Shown here piece by piece: positions 28,329 to 36,927 of a stretch of 64,000 bases of DNA. Where the stretch lies: contig JANQPN010000075.1 of NCBI GenBank assembly GCA_028289455.1, positions 1 through 64,000 on the forward strand. The letters are read 5' to 3'. A program made the position numbers and the translations under genes. The first letter of the stretch is position 1. The number at the start of each line of letters is the position of its first letter. Source of the stretch: Wenzhouxiangellaceae bacterium (GTDB lineage Bacteria > Pseudomonadota > Gammaproteobacteria > Xanthomonadales > Wenzhouxiangellaceae). The notes beneath the pieces are model-generated. The model did not search any database and had not been told where the DNA came from. It was given only the letters and a program-made list of their open reading frames with translations.

Positions 28329-30806
28329 ATGAACAAATTGAAATTAACGCCAGCTGCTTCTCTGACGAAAAACGAACACGGTATTTTGCTGCAGTCGGAC
28401 TTGGGAACGTTCCAGTTGCATGGGAAAGATATCACTGCGTTTATTGATAAAGTCTTACCGCTTTTGCAGGGACAGCATACCAGTGAGGAAATATGCAGAC
28501 AGTTGCCGGAATATGGCAGTCAGAGCATTGGCAAGTTGCTGAATCTGCTGATCAGTAAAGGGCTGGTTGAAGAGCAGCTGCTGACAGAAAATGCATCCAG
28601 CATGCCATATTGGCAGGCACAGGAACGATTTCTGAAAGCCTATGGTGTGCAACAGGATGACTCCGGTAGTCTGGGTGATAAGAAGGTATTGATAATCGGC
28701 CTGGAACCGTGGAGCATGAATATTGCTGCAGAGCTGGCGCGGACGGGCGTGGGTTACCTGCATCTACTGGACAGCGGACAGCTGAATGAAGAAGACCTGC
28801 TGTGCATTCGCACGTTAACTTCTGAACAATTGGGGCAGCCTCGTGCCCTGGCTTATCAGCAGTCGATCAATGCTGAATCTCCCTGGTGCAGGGTCAGTAG
28901 TGAAGCACTGGAAATTGATGATGAAGCAGGATTGAAGGTTGCAGATGATCAATGGGACCTGGTGGTAATCGCGCTGGCCAATGATGAGCAGTTTCGACTG
29001 AAAGCCACTGCTGACTATATCCAGGAACATGAGCTGACCGCTTTATATGGTTCACTGGATGGTGTGGAAAGCTGGGTTGGGCCATTGGTGACACCGGGTG
29101 AGTCAGCCTGCTGGAACTGTTTGCGGCTGCGACAGCTGGGTAATGCCGATACACCCACAGCAGCGCATGATATCGACAGCCATAGTCTTAGTGCAGACCG
29201 TGACAGCCGGGCGCGATCCCTGCTGGCGCCGCTGGCATCTGTAGCCGGAAGTCACCTGGCAATGGAAGCCATTAAAATTCTGACCGGCTTTGCTGATTCC
29301 GAATTGTGCAGCACAGTGCAGGTGCATCATTTGATCAAAGGTGAAAGCACCCGGCATAAAATCATCCCGATGCCGTGGTGTGAGGTTTGCGGCGGACCGG
29401 AAAATCTGCGCAATAAAAATGCGTTTCTGCCGGATTGGGCAGATACATCCAGTCAGTCCAATCAACAGTTCGCGGCAATGAGTGCGGTTGCCGATGTATC
29501 TGCCGGACAGGTGATTAATCCGTTGAATCTGGTTAATTCGGTAAAAATGGTGCGAGAATTATTTACCGGATGGGTAGATGATAAATTCGGCGTTATCAAA
29601 ACTCTGACAGGGCATAACAGCCAATTACCTGCATTACCGGTAACGGCCTCAGCCTATGTATCGGCTTTTACTGAGGGCAAGTTTGACATGCGCACCATGG
29701 GCCAGGTTGGTGCAGGTAAAGGCCTTGATGAAATATCAGCGCATATCGGTGCCGTTGGAGAGGCCCTGGAACGCTATTCAGCGGCCCGCTACCGTAAACA
29801 GCAAATGCTGTATAGCGGTATTGATGGGTTAACAGGTGAGTTCATCGATCCAGATGATCTGGTGTTGTATTCCAAAGCACAGTACCGTGATCCTAATTTC
29901 CTTTTTTCAGCATGGAATAAAAAACAGAAAATCCATTGGGCCAAGGGCGTTTGGCTTGGAACTGACAGGCCGGTGTGGGTACCTTCACTGGTCACGTATT
30001 TCAATTTTGACTGCTCCAGGCAGGAGCTGTTCAGCCAGGCCTCTTCCAATGGACTGGCGGCAGGTCAGGGATTTGATGATGCAGCCATGCGGGCAACTTA
30101 TGAACTGATTGAAAGAGATGCAATGATGCTGACCTGGTATGCACAGCTGCCCGGTCAGCGGCTGAGCATGGCTTCAGTGACAGATACCGGCATCCTGGAT
30201 GTCATTGAAAATATTACCGGACATGGTGTATCGCTGGAATTGTATCTGTTGGATATGGGTACCGGCATTCCCACCGTGGTCTGCCTGGGTTTTGGTGATG
30301 GAATTCACAATCCGGCCACCTCGGTCTCACTGGCAACCCATGCGGAAATACAGGTTGCACTGCACAAGGCTATATTGGAGCAGGGTCATGTGCTGCCATA
30401 TCTGCGCAGCCTGATGACCAATCAGCATGGCTGGCCACGTCATGTGCAGCAGGTCCAAAGCCTGGAAGATCATGCCAAATACTATTTTGCCAAAGACAAG
30501 CAGCAGCATTTTGATTTTATGCGGCAACCGGAGAATCAGGCAATTCTGGCCAAAGACTGGCAAGGTGCCGACATCAAAAATATTCAGGATTTAAGGCAAT
30601 GCCTGGAGAATGCCGGGCTGCAGGTTGCTGTGGTTGATGTTACATCACCGGATATGCAGCTGAGTCCGTTCACGGTGGTCAGAGCGGTTGGGCCGCACAT
30701 TCAACCGATTCATTTCGGGGAGCAGTTCAAACGGGTAGACAATCCGCGCCTGAGAAAACTGTTGCAGGGACGGCCTCCAAACAGCCAGCCTCATCCGATT
30801 GCCTGA
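28329..30806 (+). CDS. Fused azoline-forming cyclodehydratase (RRE + E1-like + YcaO)
   Basis: An 825-residue cytoplasmic enzyme. Residues 1-85 form a winged-helix RRE-like, leader-binding region with TSEEICRQLP and GKLLNLLISKGLV. Residues about 118-360 form a ThiF/E1-like domain with KKVLIIGLEPWS and a zinc site of four cysteines, C261/C264 (CWNC) and C351/C354 (CEVC). From about 430 comes the YcaO domain: GAGKGLDEISAHIGAVGEALER (split across the ATP site), SNGLAAGQGFDDA and ATYELIERDA. The C-terminus, PPNSQPHPIA, is a degenerate form of the PxPxP tail. The enzyme should use ATP to turn Cys (perhaps Ser/Thr) of the precursor into thiazolines. It sits between precursor and reductase, transcribed the same way. 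Family call is strong. Confidence 0.92.
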   Translation: MNKLKLTPAASLTKNEHGILLQSDLGTFQLHGKDITAFIDKVLPLLQGQHTSEEICRQLPEYGSQSIGKLLNLLISKGLVEEQLLTENASSMPYWQAQERFLKAYGVQQDDSGSLGDKKVLIIGLEPWSMNIAAELARTGVGYLHLLDSGQLNEEDLLCIRTLTSEQLGQPRALAYQQSINAESPWCRVSSEALEIDDEAGLKVADDQWDLVVIALANDEQFRLKATADYIQEHELTALYGSLDGVESWVGPLVTPGESACWNCLRLRQLGNADTPTAAHDIDSHSLSADRDSRARSLLAPLASVAGSHLAMEAIKILTGFADSELCSTVQVHHLIKGESTRHKIIPMPWCEVCGGPENLRNKNAFLPDWADTSSQSNQQFAAMSAVADVSAGQVINPLNLVNSVKMVRELFTGWVDDKFGVIKTLTGHNSQLPALPVTASAYVSAFTEGKFDMRTMGQVGAGKGLDEISAHIGAVGEALERYSAARYRKQQMLYSGIDGLTGEFIDPDDLVLYSKAQYRDPNFLFSAWNKKQKIHWAKGVWLGTDRPVWVPSLVTYFNFDCSRQELFSQASSNGLAAGQGFDDAAMRATYELIERDAMMLTWYAQLPGQRLSMASVTDTGILDVIENITGHGVSLELYLLDMGTGIPTVVCLGFGDGIHNPATSVSLATHAEIQVALHKAILEQGHVLPYLRSLMTNQHGWPRHVQQVQSLEDHAKYYFAKDKQQHFDFMRQPENQAILAKDWQGADIKNIQDLRQCLENAGLQVAVVDVTSPDMQLSPFTVVRAVGPHIQPIHFGEQFKRVDNPRLRKLLQGRPPNSQPHPIA

Positions 30807-30852
30807 TTTGATGCGGTAATTTTTTGAAGCAGAAATTTACAGGGGGACTGAT

Positions 30853-31830
30853 ATGAAAATATTGGTATGCGGCACCAATTATGGCGCAACTTATATCAGG
30901 GCATTAGCCCTGGCCACCAGTGGAGTCAAGCTCGGTGGCATTTTATCTACCGGCAGCCGCCGCTCACGGGAATATGCCAGGCAGCACTCGGTGGATCACT
31001 ATACCGCGCTGGACCAGCTGGACCCCGGCAATTTTGATATTGCCTGTGTTGCAGTGGCCGGCACTGTCGGTCAACAACTGGCTGCTGAATTAATGCAAAT
31101 GGGACTGCACGTCATCATTGAACATCCGCTCGGTGAGGCTCAGGCCTGCAGGCTGCTGGAGATTGCTGATGCCCAAAACCCGCCGCGGCAGTTGTTTATC
31201 AATGCACATTTTGCCGATTTGCAGGCGCCGGGCTTATTCTTGAATTCGCTTTCGCAGGCTGCCGCTCAGTATCCATTAATGCATCTTTCCATCGACGTAA
31301 ACCTCCGTACCATTTACTCAGCACTGGATGTTATCGGGCGTATCTGGAACAGGCTGGATCATTTTGAAGTAATACCGCTAAGGCCAGCGGATCAGCAGCA
31401 ACCTGCAGCCTTTGAAATGCTTGGTTTAAGGTCCGGGCCGTTTATGGCGCATTTGCTGGTACAGAATTACTCGTCTCCCAGAGATGATGGTTCGGCCACT
31501 TTGCTTAACCACAGGATCTCAGCATGCTTCCAGCACGGTAACCTGCTGCTGGCGGAAACCACCGGCCCAGTGTTGTGGTACCCAACCATTACCAGCATGC
31601 CGCAAGATGCCTGGAGCTGTTATCTGCCGATAGATTTGAGCAATTACAATCTAAGCACGCTGCAGATGCAGCGCGACCAGGCCAATCTGAATCTTATCTA
31701 TAAAATGATGAATACCATCCAAAGTTGTGAAAGACCGGCTGAGCAACAGCCGGATTATTTGCTGTCACTCACCAGATTATGGGATCAGGTGCTGACCTGC
31801 CTGCAGCCACAATACCAATCAAGTGAATAA
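30853..31830 (+). CDS. Thiazolinyl imide reductase-like oxidoreductase (Gfo/Idh/MocA; YbtU/Irp3/PchG type)
   Basis: A 325-residue NAD(P)H-dependent oxidoreductase. The Rossmann start is ILVCGTNYGATYIRAL. A set of features shared with yersiniabactin Irp3/YbtU follows: STGSRRSREYA, GLHVIIEHPL (E90-H91-P92-L93), IYSALDVI and LLLAETTGPVLWYPTI. In siderophore assembly these enzymes reduce a carrier-bound thiazoline to thiazolidine. Here the gene follows a RiPP cyclodehydratase by 46 bases with an AGGGGGA ribosome-binding site, and no NRPS is in the window. The likely substrate is therefore the thiazoline-bearing precursor peptide. That substrate is inference; the family match is strong. A generic Gfo/Idh/MocA role is less likely given the shared motifs. 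Confidence 0.85.
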   Translation: MKILVCGTNYGATYIRALALATSGVKLGGILSTGSRRSREYARQHSVDHYTALDQLDPGNFDIACVAVAGTVGQQLAAELMQMGLHVIIEHPLGEAQACRLLEIADAQNPPRQLFINAHFADLQAPGLFLNSLSQAAAQYPLMHLSIDVNLRTIYSALDVIGRIWNRLDHFEVIPLRPADQQQPAAFEMLGLRSGPFMAHLLVQNYSSPRDDGSATLLNHRISACFQHGNLLLAETTGPVLWYPTITSMPQDAWSCYLPIDLSNYNLSTLQMQRDQANLNLIYKMMNTIQSCERPAEQQPDYLLSLTRLWDQVLTCLQPQYQSSE

Positions 31831-31898
31831 GCAGTGCCATCACTTTATATTTGATCAGATATACCGGGCGTGACTTCAGTAACCCCTCAAGATTAGCT

Positions 31899-32294
31899 TT
31901 AGAGTTGATGGAACTCGCGAAGAAAATCCTTTTTGTTCTGTTCAAACTTTCTATGTCCAGGATGATTGAGCCGCCGTTTTTTTTCGGTGAACGCCGGGGC
32001 AATCATTCCCCAGTTGGAATTCCGGGCAAAGTAGATGACCACATCAACATTGCTGTTTTTCCAGCGGTTCTCAACAACGTGACTTTCGCCGGTGGCTTCT
32101 ACGGTTTTGACTTGAATACGAAAATAATTGGGACCGTCTGAAATCAGAATATCGGTCTGGTGACCATGATCCAGAATCGGTAAAAACACCTGCCAGCCGT
32201 CCTGCATCAGCCAGCTGACAACCTTACTTTCATATGATGTATTGATTAACGCCTGATGTGTTCCGGATTGAGTCTGGGTGAGTCTTCTGGGCAT
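31899..32294 (-). CDS. Small PD-(D/E)XK-like protein
   Basis: A 131-residue protein with a possible PD-(D/E)XK nuclease core: an N-terminal helix (ALINTSYESKVVSWLMQDGW), then HQTDILISD with the acidic residue, and FRIQVKT giving the Q-x-K part. VDVVIYFARN adds a core strand. It resembles short restriction-like proteins linked to group I introns or repair, but activity cannot be judged. It starts three bases after the stop of the serine hydrolase gene, so the two are probably co-transcribed, and it is convergent with the thiazolinyl reductase gene. The C-terminus is rich in Lys/Arg. Confidence 0.55.
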   Translation of the reverse strand: MPRRLTQTQSGTHQALINTSYESKVVSWLMQDGWQVFLPILDHGHQTDILISDGPNYFRIQVKTVEATGESHVVENRWKNSNVDVVIYFARNSNWGMIAPAFTEKKRRLNHPGHRKFEQNKKDFLREFHQL

Positions 32295-32297
32295 TGA

Positions 32298-33428
32298 CTA
32301 TTCCGGGTTGAACTGTTGGTTTAGAAAATGACGGAAGAATGTCTGGACAAAGACTGATTTGTGAATTTCAGCTCCATCCAATGGATTCCCCCACCATAAG
32401 CCTTCACCATTGGCCAGCATTATCAGGGTGATTTTGTGCTCCGGCACTTTAAGATAGATGGCTGAAAAGCCTGCTTCCTCGTCCCATCCGGAATGCCAGA
32501 GCAACCGGGTACCCTGATAGTCCTGAACGTACCAGCCGTAGGCATATACCGGGATAGATCCGTCATTCAGTTTGCCCGGGTCAAATAATCTGCTTCTGAT
32601 CGGTTCCGGTGCAATTTTGCCGGTATCGATGGCTATGTCATATCTGGCCAGGTCCATGACAGTTGAAACAACACCGGCGCCACCGGGAATATGCCGGCCG
32701 GGGCGGGGGCGTTTGGTTAATTGTCCATTGTCGGAAACCCCAAAACCTTCGGCCATATCGAAGTAAGCCAGTGCTTTGGACCGGTCCCATTGACTGGACA
32801 TGGTTCGGGTCATTCCCGCAGGGTCCAGGATAGTACGGTCGATGGTTTGACCCAAGAAGTTATGGCGGCCCTCTACAGCATCCACACCTTCACCCAGTTT
32901 GTGTTCCAGGTAGCGTGATAATCTGGAGTACATAATCGGATTATAGGCAAAGCGCTCGCCCGGTTGTCCCTGCACCTGGTGCTGCAATATATGACGGATA
33001 GTGATTGGTGATTCGCAGTTCAAGTCATGCCCAAAGGGCAATGCAGTGCCGGCCAGCCACTCACACAGTCCATCAAATTTAGGTGTGTCGGCAGCTTTTT
33101 CATTCAGATCAATCAGTCCTTCGGCCTCCAGGTGCAAAAATGCCAGGCCAACAAATGTTTTGGTCACCGAGGCAATCCAGAATGGTGTGTCAGGTTTAAT
33201 CGGCACTTCATGGTCATCATCTGCATAGCCATAACCCTTTGACCATAGCAGTTCCTGATTTTTGATAATGGCTACTGCCAGGCCCGGCAGCAGCTGTTGC
33301 TTTCTCAATGTGGTCAGCTCGGCATCGAAAGCACTGAGGTTGCTTTCTGTTTCATCTAAGTCTGCACATGCTGGTGAAATCCCAGCAATAAACAGGGCCG
33401 CGGTCAGCAGTAATCGGTATACAGACAT
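32298..33428 (-). CDS. Exported serine hydrolase, beta-lactamase (class C/PBP4-type) family
   Basis: A 376-residue protein with a signal peptide ending near SPACA. The nucleophile motif S87-V-T-K90 lies in FWIASVTKTF. The region FAYNPIMYSRLSRYLE puts Y162 at the position of the catalytic Tyr, with Asn-Pro in place of the usual Ser-Asn. The third motif is HSG in LLWHSGWDEEAGF. Members include esterases, D-amino-acid peptidases and true beta-lactamases; this one is more like the general hydrolases. It is upstream of, and three bases from, the small PD-(D/E)XK-like gene. Confidence 0.82.
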   Translation of the reverse strand: MSVYRLLLTAALFIAGISPACADLDETESNLSAFDAELTTLRKQQLLPGLAVAIIKNQELLWSKGYGYADDDHEVPIKPDTPFWIASVTKTFVGLAFLHLEAEGLIDLNEKAADTPKFDGLCEWLAGTALPFGHDLNCESPITIRHILQHQVQGQPGERFAYNPIMYSRLSRYLEHKLGEGVDAVEGRHNFLGQTIDRTILDPAGMTRTMSSQWDRSKALAYFDMAEGFGVSDNGQLTKRPRPGRHIPGGAGVVSTVMDLARYDIAIDTGKIAPEPIRSRLFDPGKLNDGSIPVYAYGWYVQDYQGTRLLWHSGWDEEAGFSAIYLKVPEHKITLIMLANGEGLWWGNPLDGAEIHKSVFVQTFFRHFLNQQFNPE

Positions 33429-33537
33429 GAGCAGGTTTTGTCCTTTGTTATAAGCACTATATTATGGATTAGATGCCGGTGTTGTTAGCCAGGTCGCAGA
33501 TTACCTGAGTTTATATATCGGATTACTTTAAGTCTGT

Positions 33538-34410
33538 TTAAATTCCATGTGTATCAAAAAGCGTAATAAGCTGATCAGCAACACGCCTGATGGGTGGGCG
33601 TTGGTTTACATCTTCGGGCAGTACCATCCAGATTTGCCCGCGATCAGGAACAAATGGCTCGCTGACCTGTTGGAATTGAGGTTCATGGCCGCCAACAAAT
33701 ACCGGTAATATTGCCAGCACTTCTGCACTTTTCACCGCATCGATAAGTGTGGTGGATGATGAGCACTTAATCAGCGGTGTTTTACTGCAGCGGGTGCGCA
33801 ACCATTTGGATGTCGGGAAGTGATCCAGCTCCGATAACAGCATGGCCCATTCGAAGTCGGTGAATCGTCGTTCATCGAATGCGCCCGGGTGATTTTCCAC
33901 CAGGGTTTTTGCACCATAAACGGCGTAGGGGAAATGTGCCAGCCGGCGAATTTTCATGCGGCCGGTTTCCGGCCGTTTGGTTCTGACTGCAATGTCGGCT
34001 TCGCGTCTGGGAATATCTGCAAACAGCACACTTGAAGCGATTTCCAGCTGGCATGCCGCGGGAGAGCCGGTGATCTGAGTGCAGTGTCTGGCTATCAGGC
34101 CGGCAACCCATGCGCCACAGGCGATCCTGACCACTGGGGTTGTTTCAGGTGCAGTGGGGTCGTGACCAATCTGATCAGCCAGTTGCATCATCTCACCCAG
34201 CAGTGGTGCAAGACGCAATCCTTCCCTGGTAACTACAATGCCTTCGGGTGTGGTGTTGACCAAAGACTCACCCAGCTCTTTTTCGAGTGCGCGAATCTGC
34301 CGGCTGACAGTCGGCTGGCTTAATCCGAGTTGGCGTGCTGCAGCAGACAGGCTTTGACTTTCAAGCACGGCTTTGAAGATGCGCAGACGTTCCCAGTTTA
34401 GGCTATTCAT
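33538..34410 (-). CDS. LysR-family transcriptional regulator
   Basis: A 290-residue regulator. The winged helix-turn-helix at residues 3-60 has the usual SLSAAARQLGLSQPTVSRQIRALEKELG pattern (read as two halves), and a substrate-binding domain follows to the end. It is divergent from the alpha/beta hydrolase gene with only 84 bases between, the usual layout of a LysR regulator and its target. The effector is unknown. Confidence 0.88.
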   Translation of the reverse strand: MNSLNWERLRIFKAVLESQSLSAAARQLGLSQPTVSRQIRALEKELGESLVNTTPEGIVVTREGLRLAPLLGEMMQLADQIGHDPTAPETTPVVRIACGAWVAGLIARHCTQITGSPAACQLEIASSVLFADIPRREADIAVRTKRPETGRMKIRRLAHFPYAVYGAKTLVENHPGAFDERRFTDFEWAMLLSELDHFPTSKWLRTRCSKTPLIKCSSSTTLIDAVKSAEVLAILPVFVGGHEPQFQQVSEPFVPDRGQIWMVLPEDVNQRPPIRRVADQLITLFDTHGI

Positions 34411-34450
34411 AATTGTTGATACTTATTCAAAAATGATAATTGTTATTCAA
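34409..34450. promoter_or_regulatory. Direct repeats in the LysR/hydrolase divergent promoter
   Basis: The nonamer ATAATTGTT occurs at 34409-34417 and again at 34436-34444. TTATTCAA occurs at 34423-34430 and 34443-34450. These repeats fill much of the 84-base gap between the divergent start codons. They are candidates for LysR binding, which often uses repeated A+T-rich sites. No protein-binding evidence can be read from sequence alone. Confidence 0.4.
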
Positions 34451-34494
34451 TATTATGCAGCACTATACTGGCCAAAACTAATCGGAAGCTGCTC

Positions 34495-35403
34495 ATGAAA
34501 AGATACTTGTTAGCTATAGCTGTCTTTTGCTGGGGTGTAACGCCTTTGTCAGCAGAAGAGCAATGGTCGCGTCATTTTGCCGAGAGTGCAGATGGCACAC
34601 GCATTGCCTATTATCTTTATGGTGAAAATAACCCGGAGAGGACGCCGATATTAATAGTTTCCGGTGGTCCGGGCAGCGATCATCGCTACATGCGTGCGGG
34701 CGGCAGTTTTGAACGGTTGGCGGAGAACCGGCTGGTCATCAGTTTTGACCAGCGGGGAACATCGCATTCCGACCCGGCAAGCGGTGATCCCCGTCTGCAA
34801 CAGTGGGTGCAGGATGTTGAAGCTGTTCGAGCCGCTGTTGGGGTAGAGCAATTGAACCTGCTGGGTCACTCATTCGGCGGTATGGTGGCAATGGGATATG
34901 CAGATGATTACCGGCAACATGTGCACAGTATTATCTTTGTCAATTCAATGGCTCCGACAATTGCCGGCACCAAAAATGTGATGGCCGAATTATTTCCGGA
35001 CCGGATAGATACATGGCGGGAAACCAGAAGCAATTTACAGCCACGTTTCCGGGCGCGTGATATCAACGTTTTTACTTCTATGGAGTTTGTTGATATCCAA
35101 AAAGGCGAAGCCTTTATGCAGTATATTGATAATTTCCTGTACAACGTAGAAGTGAACAATGCGCTGCGCATTGATATGGCAGAACTTGACTACACTGGGA
35201 TACTTGCTGCCGCTGATTTTCCGGCGCTGGTGCTGCATGGTCGCTATGATCCGGTAATCACACCACAAACTGCCTGGGAACTGCATCAGCTGATTCCCGG
35301 GTCTGAAATTAAAATCATTGAAGCTTGTGGTCATCTGCCGTTTGTTGAAACGCCGGACAAATTTGTGTCTGCAGTCAATGAGTTTTTGATGAGTTTCGAT
35401 TAA
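34495..35403 (+). CDS. Exported alpha/beta hydrolase, proline-iminopeptidase-like (S33)
   Basis: A 302-residue hydrolase with a signal peptide. The family GGPG motif is at residues 57-60 (oxyanion region), the nucleophile elbow GHSFGG gives S126, the acid is D252 (HGRYDP) and the base is H280 (ACGHLPFVETPDKF). The FDQRGTSHSDP segment is typical of the proline iminopeptidase/S33 group. It probably acts in the periplasm on small peptides or esters. The divergent LysR gene is its likely regulator. Confidence 0.85.
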   Translation: MKRYLLAIAVFCWGVTPLSAEEQWSRHFAESADGTRIAYYLYGENNPERTPILIVSGGPGSDHRYMRAGGSFERLAENRLVISFDQRGTSHSDPASGDPRLQQWVQDVEAVRAAVGVEQLNLLGHSFGGMVAMGYADDYRQHVHSIIFVNSMAPTIAGTKNVMAELFPDRIDTWRETRSNLQPRFRARDINVFTSMEFVDIQKGEAFMQYIDNFLYNVEVNNALRIDMAELDYTGILAAADFPALVLHGRYDPVITPQTAWELHQLIPGSEIKIIEACGHLPFVETPDKFVSAVNEFLMSFD

Positions 35404-35480
35404 TTCCGCTCTGATCGATTATCAGGATTGTTGCTGTGCCGGCGGAGGTGTAACTTGGCGGTGTTCGTTAAGTTGTCCGG

Positions 35481-36380
35481 CTACTGCACATTGTCATATT
35501 TATCCCGCATTTCCTGCTCAAATGCCTTACCGGTCTGCATCGATAGTTCAACATCGCTAAGACGAATTAATCCTTCGTTTTGTAATTGTGACAACAGTTG
35601 ATCATTCACAACCCAGATAATGGCTGTCTGATCGCCAGTGGGCAAAGTAACAAAGCGGCTGTTTAATGACTGATCAACCGCCATTCTGTTCAGCAGCATC
35701 AGTACGGCATGCAGGTCATACCAGTCGCCAAAATTTTTTGCAGTCTGCGTATAGTGTTGGCCGTTGAATGTTGCCCTAAGCTGATAAGGCTCATCATCGG
35801 CATCATAATCAATGGGTGCTTGCTCAGTAAATTCAGCGTCACGTAATTCGCTTAATGCTGCCGCGTCTGCCAGCAGATAGTCGTGGTTATTGGGAAACAT
35901 GCCGGTCTCAACATCAAACCAGACTATGTTGCCCAGTTCACTGATATAGTCAGCGGCGGTGAGGGCATAATCAAGGCGGCTGTATTCACCGGGAGGATTG
36001 GGTAACACTTCGAGAGAATCCAGATAACTTCGCAGACTGTCTGGTTCCGGATAATTGCTTAAAGCCATCAGCAATGGTTTAAGCATGGAATAATTATCCT
36101 CCTGAATTTCCCAGGTGAGCAACAGCTTCGCTTCTTCAACAGCTTCCTGCCGGTTTTGTATGGCTTTTTCGCGCAGGCAATACTCAACTTCACCTGTTCT
36201 TCGCCCCTTGGCCAGGCTTTTTTGCCAACCAGCGCAAATGCCATCCTTAGGCGGGGTATCAGGCAGATCTGCAAATGCATCCTGTGTTGTGACGGCTGGC
36301 TGTTCAGATGGGCTGTCGCAGCTGGTAAGCGCTGCGATTATCAGGAGGGAAAATATTAAGTGGCCTGCATGTTTCTTCAT
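35481..36380 (-). CDS. Lipoprotein of unknown function
   Basis: A 299-residue protein with a lipoprotein signal (IAALTSCDS), so it is membrane-anchored in the periplasm. A short Cys-containing region (KDGICAGWQKSLAKG) is followed by mostly helical sequence (about residues 60-130), then a mixed region ending in a helical C-terminus rich in acids. I recognise no named domain. It stands alone; the gene to its right starts on the opposite strand. Confidence 0.7.
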   Translation of the reverse strand: MKKHAGHLIFSLLIIAALTSCDSPSEQPAVTTQDAFADLPDTPPKDGICAGWQKSLAKGRRTGEVEYCLREKAIQNRQEAVEEAKLLLTWEIQEDNYSMLKPLLMALSNYPEPDSLRSYLDSLEVLPNPPGEYSRLDYALTAADYISELGNIVWFDVETGMFPNNHDYLLADAAALSELRDAEFTEQAPIDYDADDEPYQLRATFNGQHYTQTAKNFGDWYDLHAVLMLLNRMAVDQSLNSRFVTLPTGDQTAIIWVVNDQLLSQLQNEGLIRLSDVELSMQTGKAFEQEMRDKYDNVQ

Positions 36381-36559
36381 TATGTAAACGGTTGCTCAAA
36401 ATGATGAAGCCGGATTGTAGTGCAAAATAATAGCAAACGCGCAACTGGTATTCAGGAGAAACAGCAGGTGTTTTGTAATTGACTGTAATTCCTTTTTTCT
36501 TAGGGTTGATTACCATCATTAAACGGGTAATTCATTAACAAGGGCGAAAGGAGAAGTTT

Positions 36560-36826
36560 ATGCCTGAATTTTCAGCAAAAGATATTAACGTAGTCGGCCG
36601 GAATGATTCGTTTCTCGGCGGTGAAGGGATCGGCGCCGTGACCGTTACATCCACCGGTGACATCACTCAGGTGAGATGCGGTATTTTTGGCACCAACCAG
36701 GGTATCCCTACAGTGGGTGAAGAATATTCCGTCAGCGGGGAATATGATCCGGAGCGGAAAATACAATTTAAGAAAATCCTAACCTGCACTACATCAGGCA
36801 GGCCGCAGTCTATTTTTGGACTATAG
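36560..36826 (+). CDS. Small beta-rich protein of unknown function
   Basis: An 88-residue protein without a signal peptide or membrane segment. A strong AAAGGAGA ribosome-binding site sits seven bases before the ATG, which supports real expression. The sequence is rich in Gly, Val, Thr and Ser, with alternating beta-type stretches (GAVTVTSTGDITQVRCGIFG, YSVSGEYDPERK) and two cysteines (C38 and C80). It ends with a possible terminator at 36846-36890. I do not recognise the family. Confidence 0.6.
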   Translation: MPEFSAKDINVVGRNDSFLGGEGIGAVTVTSTGDITQVRCGIFGTNQGIPTVGEEYSVSGEYDPERKIQFKKILTCTTSGRPQSIFGL

Positions 36827-36845
36827 GTTTTTATTCACAGATAAT

Positions 36846-36890
36846 TGAAAATAAATTATTTTCAGCCGCTGCCGGCATTGCCCGCAGCGG
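36846..36890 (+). terminator. Two adjacent hairpins after the small protein gene
   Basis: TGAAAATA (36846-36853) pairs with TATTTTCA (36857-36864). Immediately after, CCGCTGC (36866-36872) pairs with GCAGCGG (36884-36890). The GC-rich second stem is the more likely terminator of the small gene at 36560-36826, though no long T-tract follows. Confidence 0.5.
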
Positions 36891-36927
36891 TTGGGCATAA
36901 TTAGCTAAGTGGGATATGATTGTTCAG

